Of a stretch of DNA of 64,000 nucleotides, positions 45,005 to 55,694 are shown piece by piece. The DNA lies in NCBI GenBank assembly GCA_950097015.1, contig CATNEN010000029.1:6033501-6097500 (forward strand), written 5' to 3'. The notes under the pieces were generated by a model, which ran no database searches, was not told the DNA's origin, and worked only from the letters and a program-made list of their open reading frames with translations. Within the stretch, counting starts at the first letter, position 1. Every line of letters begins with the position of its first letter. The DNA comes from Macrostomum hystrix. Lineage: Eukaryota; Platyhelminthes; Macrostomidae. A program made the position numbers and the translations under genes.

Positions 45005-45620
45005 TCTAGAAGGAGGCCAAGGGAGGATCTAGAGAACAGGCATGAGAACGATCTGCTATAGAGAATAAGACAGGGAAAAATCTAGGGACTAGGACTATGT
45101 AAAAATAAGCCAACAGGAAATGTTCATTATTTGACGTCCGCTAACACAACCAGTTCTTAATGCAAACTTAACACTAGAACATCTAGTATTTCTTTCTAGC
45201 AATAAATCCAACAGAAAATATCAAAAAGAAGAATGAGACCTGAAGACACGTTACAAACTACAATTGCGAGTCAAATTTTGCAAAGGACAGATTTATATGA
45301 TAGCATTTACCAAACAGCTACATAATATAAGATAAATATATTCGCCAAAAGCGGAAAACACACTGCATTGAAATTACTTCGCGATAAAAAGCACTACATT
45401 CAATTTGGGGTACAAATTTTAGCTGCAACTATAACAAAAATCGGGAGTAGTACCAGATATATTACTATGCATGATCAGTAATATATTTTGTCTAACTGAA
45501 AACAAGCGAAACTTGAACAGATTCTCAACTCTAGAAGACTGGTAAAAAATTGATCAAGCGGACAAAAAATTTCTAGTTCAGTGTTGTTTGTGTCAGTAAA
45601 AAACCACCTAGCCAAGATCT
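45005..45620. other. 3' flank of the pyridoxal kinase gene
   Basis: AT-rich; includes the presumed 3' UTR of the minus-strand gene. No other feature. Confidence 0.4.
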
Positions 45621-45622
45621 GA

Positions 45623-48600
45623 TCAGATGGACTCACCGGAGATCACCTGCACCCAATTCACTGGAGGCGGCTGTTCAATAGCTTTGCGACTTTGAACGAG
45701 ACGAAGCTCGCGCACCGCCCAGCTTGCCTGCGGATGCTGCTGCTGACTACCACTCAATGATCCGCTGCTGCAGTGCCGACGAACCTTTATTAACAAGAAA
45801 TCATTATGAATGCTGAAACTTTCTGCTAGGAATTAAAAATGGAAACTTTCGCAATAAAAAAATAAAATTAAAATAAGAGAATTCCATCCTGAATATTTGA
45901 GAATTCCATCCTGAACATTTGAGAATCCCATTCTGAATATTTAGGAATTCCATCCTGAATATCTGAGAATTCCATCCTGAACATTTGAGAATCCCATTCT
46001 GAATATTTGAGAATCCCATCCTGAATATTTGAGAATTCCATCCTGAACATTTGAGAATCTCATTCTGAATATTTAAGAATTCCATCCTGAATATTTGAGA
46101 ATTCCATCCTGAACATTTGAGAATTCCATCCTGAACATTTGAGAATCTCATTCTGAATATTTAAGAATTCCATCCTGAATATTTGAGAATTCCATCCTGA
46201 ACATTTGAGAATCCCATTCTGAATATTTAAGAATTCCATCCTGAATATTTGAGAATCCCATTCTGAATATTTAAGAATTCCATCCTGAACATTTGAGAAT
46301 TCCATCCTGAATATTTAAGAATCCCATCCTGAATATTTGAGAATTCCATCCTGAACATTTGAGAATTCCATTCTGAATATTTAAGAATTCCATCCTGAAT
46401 ATTTGAGAATCCCATCCTGAATATTTAAGAATCCCATCCTGAACATTTGAGAATCCCATTCTGAATATTTAAGAATTCCATCCTGAATATTTGAGAATTC
46501 CATCCTGAACATTTGAGAATCCCATTCTGAATATTTAAGAATTCCATCCTGAACATTTGAGAATCCCATTCTGAATATTTAAGAATTCCATCCTGAACAT
46601 TTGAGAATTCCATCCTGAATATTTAAGAATTCCATCCTGAACATTTGAGAATCTCATTCTGAATATTTAAGAATTCCATCCTGAATATTTGAGAATTCCA
46701 TCCTGAACATTTGAGAATCCCATTCTGAATATTTAAGAATTCCATCCTGAACATTTGAGAATCCCATTCTGAATATTTAAGAATTCCATCCTGAACATTT
46801 GAGAATTCCATCCTGAATATTTAAGAATCCCATCCTGAATATTTGAGAATTCCATCCTGAACATTTGAGAATTCCATTCTGAATATTTAAGAATTCCATC
46901 CTGAATATTTGAGAATCCCATCCTGAATATTTAAGAATCCCATCCTGAACATTTGAGAATTCCATCCTGAATATTTAAGAATTCCATCCTGAACATTTGA
47001 GAATCCCATCCTGAATATTTAAGAATCCCATCCTGAACATTTGAGAATCCCATCCTGAATATTTAAGAATTCCATCCTGAATATTTGAGAATCCCATCCT
47101 GAATATTTAAGAATCCCATCCTGAACATTTGAGAATTCCATCCTGAATATTTAAGAATTCCATCCTGAATATTTGAGAATTCCGTCCTGAATATTTGAGA
47201 ATCCCATCCTGAATATTTAAGAATCCCATCCTGAACATTTGAGAATCCCATTCTGAATATTTAAGAATTCCATCTTGAACATTTGAGAATTCCATCCTGA
47301 ACATTTGAGAATTCCATCCTGAACATTTGAGAATTCCATCCTGAATATTTTAGAATTCCATCTTGAATATTTGAGAATTCCATCTTGAATATTTGAGAAT
47401 TCTATCCTGAATATTTGAGAATTTCATCCTGAACATTCGAGAATTCCATCCTGAACATTTGAGAATTCCATCTTGAACATTTGAGAATTCCATCCTGAAC
47501 ATTTGAGAATTCCATCCTGAATATTTTAGAATTCCATCCTGAACATTTGAGAATCCCATTCTGAATATTTAAGAATTCCATCCTGAATATTTGAGAATTC
47601 AATCCTGAAAATTTGAGAATTCCATCCTGAACATTTGAGAATTCCATCCTGAATATTTGAGAATTCCATCTTGAACATTTGAGAATTCCATCCTGAATAT
47701 TTGAGAATTCCATCCTGAATATTTGAGAATTCCATCCTGAACATTTGAGAATTCCATCCTGAATATTTAAGAATCCCATCCTGAACATTTGAGAATCCCA
47801 TTCTGAATATTTAAGAATTCCATCCTGAATATTTGAGAATTCCATCCTGAACATTTGAGAATTCCATCCTGACTATTTGAGAATTCCATCCTGAACATTT
47901 GAGAATTCCATCCTGAACATTTGAGAATTCCATCCTGAACATTTGAGAATTCCATCCTGAACATTTGAGAATTCCATCCTGAATATTTGAGAATTCCATC
48001 TTGAACATTTGAGAATTCTATCTTGAACATTCGAGAATTCTATCTTGAACATTCGAGAATTCTATCTTGAACATTCGAGAATTCCATCCTGAACATTTGA
48101 GAATCCCATCCTGAATATTTAAGAATCCCATCCTGAACATTTGAGAATCCCATTCTGAATATTTAAGAATTCCATCCTGAATATTTGAGAATTCCATCCT
48201 GAACATTTGAGAATCCCATTCTGAATATTTAAGAATTCCATCCTGAATATTTGAGAATCCCACCCTGAATATTTAAGAATTCCATCCTGAACATTTGAGA
48301 ATTCCATCCTGAACATTTGAAAATTCCATCCTGAACATTTGAGAATTCCATCCTGAATATTTAAGAATTCCATCCTGAACATTTGAGAATTCCATCCTGA
48401 ACATTTGAAAATTCCATCCTGAACATTTGAGAATTCCATCCTGAATATTTTAGAATTCCATCTTGAATATTTGAGAATTCTATCCTGAATATTTGAGAAT
48501 TTCATCTTGAACATTTGAGAATTCCATCCTGAACATTTGAGAATTCCATCCTGAATATTTTAGAATTCCATCTTGAACATTCGAGAATTCCATCCTGAAT

Positions 48601-51007
48601 AATTGAGAATCCCATCCTGAATATTTGAGAATCCCATCCTAAAATTTTGAGATTCAACACTGAAATTCACCTTAATATAGTCCACAGTGGCCAGTAGAAC
48701 CGCGTACACCGTTGACGTGACCTTCTCCAGCACCTGCTTCGGGTTGTTAGGCAGCGAGTGCTGCCAGGCCAGCAGAAGGGCGGTGAACAAGTCCCCAGTG
48801 CCGACGAAAGTCTCGGCTAGGCGCGGAATCTGAAAGCGCAGACGCTGGTAGCCACCGCCATCACGATTGCGCGTCACGGCCAGGCCCAGGGCGACAGACT
48901 TGGTGCCACCGAAATCGCTGCTAGTGAGGCAAACAAACTGCAGGTTCGGGTGGCAGCGCATTAGCGAGTCGATGGCGGCCAGGGCGGACGCTTCGTCGGT
49001 TACTGGCTGGCCGGAAAGGTGCCTGCGAGTTCAAGTGGGATTCGGACAGGTTTCAGTGGGATTCGGACAGAAGGTTTCAGTGGGATTCGGACAGAAGGTT
49101 TCAGTGGGATTCGGAAAGGTTTCAGTGGGATTCGGTCAGGTTTCAGTCCAGTGGGATTCGGACAGAAGGTTTCAGTGGGATTCGGTCAGAAGGTTCCAGT
49201 GGGATTCGGACAGAAGGCTTCAGTGGGATTCGGACAGAAGGTTTCAGTGGGATTCGGACAGAAGGTTCCAGTGGGATTCGGACAGAAGGTTTCAGTGGGA
49301 TTCGGACAGAAGGTTCCAGTGGGATTCGGACAGAAGGTTCCAGTGGGATTCGGACAGAAGGTTTCAGTGGGATTCGGACAGAAGATTCCAGTGGGATTCG
49401 GACCGAAGGTTTCAGTGGGATTCGGACAGAAGGTTCCAGTGGGATTTGGACAGAAGGTTCCAGTGGGATTCGGACAGAAGGTTCCAGTGGGATTCGGACA
49501 GAAGGTTTCAGTGGGATTCGGACAGAAGGTTCCAGTGGGATTCGGACAGGTTTCAGTGGGATTCGGACAGAAGGTTCCAGTGGGATTCGGTCAGAAGGTT
49601 CCAGTGGGATTCGGACAGAAGGCTTCAGTGGGATTCGGACAGAAGGTTTCAGTGGGATTCGGACAGAAGGTTTCAGTGGGATTCGGACAGAAGGTTTCAG
49701 TGGGATTCGGACAGAAGGTTTCAGTGGGATTCGGACAGAAGGTTTCAGTGGGATTCGGACAGAAGGTTTCAGTGGGATTCGGACAGAAGGTTCCAGTGGG
49801 ATTCGGACAGAAGGTTCCAGTGGGATTCGGACAGAAGGTTTCAGTGGGATTCGGACAGAAGGTTCCAGTGGGATTCTAAAAATCTAAAATCTAAAAATGG
49901 TTAAAATGACAAATAAAACTAGCTTACTGCAACTCGAACTGATTCGGGGTGAGAAAGTCGGCTAGATCCAAAGCTTCTTTAAATACGGGCACAATGTCCT
50001 CCGGTACGTACTGAAATTTCAGTCAGATACAGTTCGGCTATTTATATTTTAATTCAAGACTAAAGCCGATAGTAAGCACCTACAAATTTGCCATTGTCTC
50101 CAAGAACAGGATCGCAAACTGAAATTATGCAAATGCAGAAGTACATTGTGGCCTTTTCAATAATTAACATTGGTAAAAAGTTATTTAAGACCAGCTTCTC
50201 ACAGTACTGCAGCTTAGGGTTCCTATGTTTCTGTTCCCGGACAATGGCCAGAATCTCCTTCATCAGTTCGGCTGAGAAGCAGAAGCCTGACGAGTATTTT
50301 GACAAAAATTATTTTAGACATTATTTAGCATTTGAGACATGGTCAGCAGGTTAGAAAAGTTAGAGACACTGTAGGGTGCAATAGTCTGTGGGATATTAGT
50401 CTGTAGGATGTAACAGTCTTTGGGATATTTGTCTGTAGGGTGCAACAGTCTGGGATATTTGTCTATATGGTTGTATCAGTCTGTAGTAAACTAGTCTAAC
50501 TGATTGATATTATTAATTGGTGAAAAATACTTACCAGTTAAAATGTAGCTATAATTGTCTATTTTATTCTCAACCAGTGCACTGTACAACTCCTTCAGTT
50601 GATCAATGGACAAACGATTACCCTTGGTAATAGGATAAGCTGAAAGATTGGTAAATTAAACTCTAGTTACATTTTATAGACAATTTAAAAAAAATTGAAA
50701 AGCACACAATGACCAACATTGTTACCAGTGTGATTGGAGAACTGCACAGTGTTTATATAGTCCACATCAAAGCCAAGAACCTAAAAAAAATTAACAATAT
50801 TTTATGAAATGCTTTGTTTGCTACAAACTAATAGAGATGTTCTTATGTTTTCAGTCATAACATTCAAATATGTACATAACTGAAACAACAAAATATATAT
50901 AAAAAGGAAAAACTCACCTGCAAAGGAAATATAGCACTTTTATTTCCAGCAAAGCCATGAACAACGTGACTCTGGATTGAGAGAACCCTGGCATCCATGC
51001 TGCACAT
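45623..51007 (-). CDS. PDXK: Pyridoxal kinase
   Basis: Eight exons, all with GT-AG borders and matching phases: 51007-50918, 50780-50726, 50639-50535, 50286-50203, 50118-50084, 50010-49928, 49022-48671 and 45784-45623; 321 codons plus stop (human PDXK has 312). The enzyme phosphorylates vitamin B6 aldehydes with ATP to give pyridoxal 5'-phosphate in the cytosol. Family motifs in order are [19 protein letters not shown] at the start, [32 protein letters not shown] then [20 protein letters not shown], and the anion-hole/catalytic motif [15 protein letters not shown]. The C terminus [18 protein letters not shown] matches the family end LRMVQSK. I took the first ATG (51007); a second in-frame ATG is three codons on. 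Introns 6 and 7 are mainly minisatellite (about 0.85 and 2.8 kb); introns 1 to 5 are 50-250 bases. Confidence 0.95.
45880..48650. repeat. Intronic minisatellite, 22-bp unit, about 125 copies
   Basis: The largest array in the window: GAATTCCATCCTGAATATTT plus GA (22 bp), with regular variants (AATCCCATTCTG, ACATTTGAG, TATTTAAG). It occupies nearly all of intron 7 of the pyridoxal kinase gene, starting about 20-30 bases inside the donor and stopping about 100 bases before the last exon. Confidence 0.98.
49030..49880. repeat. Intronic minisatellite, 24-bp unit
   Basis: About 35 copies of GTGGGATTCGGACAGAAGGT plus TTCA or TCCA (24 bp; shorter 18-bp units lack AGAAGG). It fills intron 6 of the pyridoxal kinase gene and comes within about 10 bases of the acceptor of exon 7, so on the coding strand the repeat supplies the pyrimidine-rich tract. 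Confidence 0.97.
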
Positions 51008-51009
51008 GA

Positions 51010-52200
51010 GTATTGCTGCAAGGTATTAGATTTAGTAATTGCAATGCAAATTAGCACCAAAACAACTAGACCCTAATAACTATATAGAATGTCTGGTTAT
51101 ATGTGCTTATAAATTACTTTAACAAACCTTAAGTAATTCTAAATTGTAGAGAATAAATGCAAGAGTTTTTCTTAAAATAAAAATATTAGGCCTAGGCCTA
51201 CTATGAATATTTGTTGCATTCATTTTCATTTAATAGTATTAAGCTTCATTAACTACTGTAACTAAAAGGGCAAAAGTATATACTATAGTGCTAGACTAGT
51301 AAATGTGAGCAATATGTGGCAGTGGCCAGTGATAGATTGGTTTGAAGCTGTTAAAAGGTAGCCCTAAGTAAAGTAAAGTAAAAAATGGATTTATTAGGTC
51401 TAAATATATATTATATATCAATGGGTTTAAAAATTTATAACAAAGTGACCTAAGTCACACTAATGACTAAGTGTTCACATAAAAAGTGACCAAAAATCTT
51501 TATACAAAGCTATTTATCTTAAAAAATAATATTTGGTATTAATAATTTAGATAAATTATTTATATTGCAACATATTGCATTTAAAGGATGCATTGACAAT
51601 GCCTGAAATGCCAAATTCAATAAGCAAGCAAGCAAGATTTAGATTTTTAGTACAGGGCCGTATAGTCGATTCATTGTAAAAAGGCAGGTGTCATATGAGC
51701 CATAGGCGTTATCCTGACCATTGTTTAAGTGCGTCTTGTGTCACCTAGAGTAGATTAAAAATCAGTAAGATGACGAACTGTCCAGGAACCATTCTTTCTT
51801 GCTACATGTTTTTAACTTAAACTTGTCAACGTGCCTGGACTGGACAGAAGCTTTAAGTTTAAATGAAAAATTAAATGAAATGTTCGTAATTTAGACATAA
51901 TGTAGAAAATTGTTTTGTAGAAAACAATTATATAAATTATTTAAATTTTCTGTTTTCATAAATATGAATATCTTTAAGAACTAATAGAGCTAGTTAATTA
52001 TTCTGTTCAAATTACCATTGACTGTTATAATGATTTGTTATTGTACGTCTAAAAAAATTAAGTGCTCGAACACACTTGTCAGTGTCAGAGTAATTTTAAT
52101 GAATTAATAACATGAAGAAAAAACTGCCTTCCTTGGCATGAGGTCAACAAACAAGACAGAGTTAAACCCATACTATGTCTAGTATGGTTTAACACACACA
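51010..52200. other. AT-rich upstream region of pyridoxal kinase
   Basis: No gene or repeat recognised; promoter of the minus-strand kinase expected here. A TTGCAG acceptor-like site lies about 10 bases before the start codon and could be an intron end or a trans-splice site. Confidence 0.4.
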
Positions 52201-52204
52201 CATG

Positions 52205-52512
52205 GTTTAACCAAGACCAAGTCCAAGACCATTGTTCATATATTAATTTTCAAGCTTTCATTATAATCGTGCGTGCGTTCTGATTTTTTAAACCTTTTAA
52301 ATCGGCTGGGCCCTACCCTACCGGCCCTTGAAATTGGCCCAGGAGTGATGGTCGAAAACCGCGAAACAGAGCGCGCTCCACCTGGCGGCCACCCCCCTTC
52401 GACCCGCGGGGCAATGTACGCAAAGGGCAATGTACGCAAAGGGCAATGTACGCAAAGGGCAATGTACGCAAAGACCGCCCCCCCCCTAAGGCAAAACCTG
52501 GTTGCGCCACTG
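52205..52512 (-). mobile_element. hAT-like MITE, truncated copy
   Basis: Minus-oriented relative of the complete element at 19.0 kb. It has the terminal repeat TGGTTGCGCCACTG at its right end, about four units of GGGCAATGTACGCAAA (16 bp) and the same internal sequence (CGCGAAACAGAGCGCGCTCC, then TTAATTTTCAAGCTTTC). The other terminus is missing near 52205, and no target duplication is found. Confidence 0.85.
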
Positions 52513-52519
52513 AATCCGA

Positions 52520-53370
52520 AGCAGTAAAAAGAAGGCGATGAAGCCTTTCTTGAGGAACAAAATAGTGATTAAGTTGCAATTTCGTGGCTGCAGGAAGATC
52601 CTCATGGAGTGCAGACGCGGGCTACGCGCTGTCTACTAGGTATGCACACATGCAGCTGCTGTAGCTAACTAACTGCATGGGCTTATAGATCTACGCTGTC
52701 ATTTTAATGTTTCTTTTTTCTGTGATTCTGGTTCGAAAATATTTTTGCCCAAAAACTTTCGGGAAGCATTATCAGCCGTTGTGTCAATGGATCAGGGAAT
52801 GCGCGTTATCATAGTGCCTTAAAGCAAGCGTTAAATCAAATACGAGCGTATTATTATTTTCTGGAGGGACATTGCATTCTGCTGTAAATTTGTTGCGTTT
52901 ATTTTTTCTCGATGTTTTAACTAGTATAAGGTTGAGTTGTCGTGCAATTTGCCTTTCCTTTAAAAGTGCTATTTAAAGGTATCGACCTGCAATTAAATGT
53001 TCTCAATTGTAAGCTTTAAGATATGGCAAATTTTACGCGTTGTTGAATATTATGATGGTCAAAATAAGACAAAACGACATGATTTTTAAGCAGAGAAATT
53101 ATCATAAACTTCGTACGAGCGCAATTATTATTCAAAAGACGGTTTTAAACTATTTCAGCTCTAGCTATTTACACTTATATTGTAATTTTTCGCAAATCTT
53201 GCATTTTGGTAAACTTTTGAAAAATAAACTTTTTTATCGTGAAGTAACTATAATCTAGCTCAAAGTCAGAACAAGTGTCATGAAGAGTTAATGAAAGTCT
53301 ATAACTGTAGTTTTAACGACCAGCAAGTCAGTTTCATGCCGCAGAGGTCACACGCGCCAGCTTCTTGATG
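52520..53370. other. Intergenic, nothing recognised
   Basis: No supported gene or repeat. Confidence 0.4.
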
Positions 53371-53375
53371 AAAGG

Positions 53376-53940
53376 CTACTGGCCGCCATTTCTGCTCTGC
53401 TGGACAGCCTCGTCGACGCGATAAGCCTGTCGGCTTTTCCACAGCGCGTCCGGTAGAGTAGTACCGTTCATGTACTCCATGGTGCGCTGGGAGGGGCACT
53501 GCTGAACCCGGTGCAATGGGCCGCAGGTGCTGCAGAAGTACCGCTTGCACTGCATGCCGCTAGAGGTTGTGTAGAACAGACTCTTCGGGGGTCCGTAGAA
53601 TTCCAATTGAGCTGCGGGATTGGATAGAAGTCCCCCAGGAGAATTATTTGTACATTAAGTTACTGACAGCAGCCCCAGTGATTTAATTAAGCGAACCGTT
53701 AAAAACTAACGACATGCTAATATTAGGGTATTTTTTATGAGTATATAGTGCACAAAATATTCGACATACTCGTATATATAAACATGGTTGTTGAAAAAAT
53801 TCCCTTTTGAGCATGACTCAAAACTTAGCTAAGAGCATAACTAGACTGTTCATGCGATTATATGATAGAAAGATGAAATACTCACGGTCCTCCACAAAAC
53901 CTGTGTAAGGTTCGGTGTCCCTTCCAGTCTTCTTGGCCAT
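53376..53940 (-). CDS. Small Cys-containing protein of unknown function (96 residues)
   Basis: Two exons, 53940-53886 and 53611-53376, spliced in phase 1 (GACC|GTGAGT, CCCGCAG|CTCAA). I chose the ATG at 53940 (MAKKTGRDTEPYTGFVED) because a strong pyrimidine tract and CTCCAG acceptor-like site sit 8 bases before it, suggesting an upstream intron or trans-splice site. An in-frame ATG at 54057 would add 39 residues of less ordered sequence. After the splice comes QLEFYGPPKSLFYTTSSG, then a C-x4-C-x2-C-x8-C pattern (MQCKRYFCSTCGPLHRVQQC), which might bind a metal, and a polar tail with TMEYMNGTTLP. No signal peptide or membrane segment. Family not recognised. Confidence 0.65.
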
Positions 53941-53944
53941 TTCT

Positions 53945-55690
53945 TGACTGGAGTAAAAAATGAAATGGGCTTTATCCGATTGTTGATGCAAACGAAACTT
54001 CCCTGCACTAAAACTGATTAAAAACTTCTCAAACTTATTGCTTTGAAAGGAGCTCATACGTTTCAAACGGTGCTGCTTCGCGCTTGTTGCCAATAGCAAC
54101 TAGCCTAAGCCGGGGCAGACTTATTTGGGCAGAGAGTATTGTGATGAGGAGAAGCCAATGTGTGCACACTGCTTTTACATTACATTCCAACACAGTGTAC
54201 ACTGCCCCTATAGGAGCTGGCATTGTGCATCTACGACTCACCGGCATTCTTTCTAGCTCCTCTTTCTCTACCTATCTAAATGGCCGTGAGTATTATATGA
54301 ATACCATGGCTCTGAAATACTCAGCCTTGCCTGTCTTACAGTCCAATACTAGCACTTCTAATACCATAAATCATCAAGTGTACAAGCGTATTAGCACATT
54401 TAAATCAATTTTTTCTATCCAATGCATTACACGACTCACACGAATCATCTTAAAGATTTTTTTCATCTTACAGACTACCCTTCTCAAATTTAGTTACAGA
54501 AACAGTTCGTCTTGGACCAGGCGCACCAGGAGTAAAACAAAACAGTTAGAAGACAACTTAATGTTACGAAGCATTACATTTACATTTGGGTTTTTGAATC
54601 GATTCATGACTCATATAGCTATTCAATAAAATAGCGGCAGATACGACCTGCCTTTTATTTTTCGCTTGCAAGAATAAGAATTGTAGACTAATGACTAACA
54701 GCCTAATAGCAAATAGTTTTTAGTTGTTGACAGCTGCACTAAAAATAAAAATATCTAAGTGCACTTTGAAACTTTAGAGTAACTTAACTGCGTATGCGCT
54801 CGTATGGATCGTGATATGCGAGCATATATTAGTGTGTTTATACTTAGTTTGCCATTGAGCTATACACCCTGAAAGCTGCTGAAGAAGCGCTGCCTATGCA
54901 ATTAGCTAGCTGTATTATTGATCTCAGCTCGTGCTCTTAGCGGGATTCCAGTAGCCTGGACGTCTAGCTATAGGGGTGCAGCAGTAGTGACTTCAGGCTA
55001 GCTTTCTTAACAACTGCAGCATGCTGCGCTGCAGCAGACTGTCCTCGTATAGCTTAGTATAGGCTCAGAGCTGCGAGGCAAGCACAACAACTTACGGCTA
55101 TGCTGGTCAAGGAAAAGAGTAGTCTGCTTTTCCCAGAGCCAGTTTGAGGTGCTCAATCCTAGAGTCGCCGCGAAGTGGCTTAGCCTGGTGGACATGAAGA
55201 CTGTCATAGATCCCAGTCTACAGAACAGTCGGAAACAGAAATGCTGGTATCGGCAGCCATGCATGCAGCGCTTCGCAGGGTCCTCTCGATTCATACTCAC
55301 TTCTCCGCGCCAGGCCATGCCGCCTTCGTGAGCTGTCCAGTGAGACTACACAAAACAGCAAACAGTTTGAATAATCGGCAAGCAGTCAGAACAGGTTTTA
55401 TCCAGCAGTTGAAGGACTCAGTCAGCACTATCGAGCGGGCATGCTGCAGCAGCGTGCTGTGCTAAATGGCACCAACCAGCATATTTCTTGCAGATTCGTT
55501 TCCCTCTGGCTCTATGACGGCTTAATCCATATATATTCATATATTCCTGTCAGACAGTGCAGCGACTCTGCGTGTTCTCTGTCGCAACTTGACTGTTGCT
55601 ATCCAGGAGCGGTTAAAGATCATTCAGTAGTTCCAAGAGCCTAAGTTGAAGACAAGCAAGTGCTGCTAGGACAGGCAGAAGGCAGGCAAA
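53945..55690. other. Intergenic between divergent genes
   Basis: No gene supported. Open frames near 54084-54629 and 55007-55318 lack ordered features. Promoters of the minus-strand small gene and of the plus-strand secreted protein should lie here; an AT-rich TATATATTCATATATTC stretch at about 55529 is 150-170 bases before the ATG at 55695. Confidence 0.4.
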
Positions 55691-55694
55691 CAGG

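Noticed and set aside
54084-54629. Plus-strand frame of 181 codons
   Set aside because: Irregular composition, no domain or signal, lies in AT-rich intergenic DNA and shows no splice logic.
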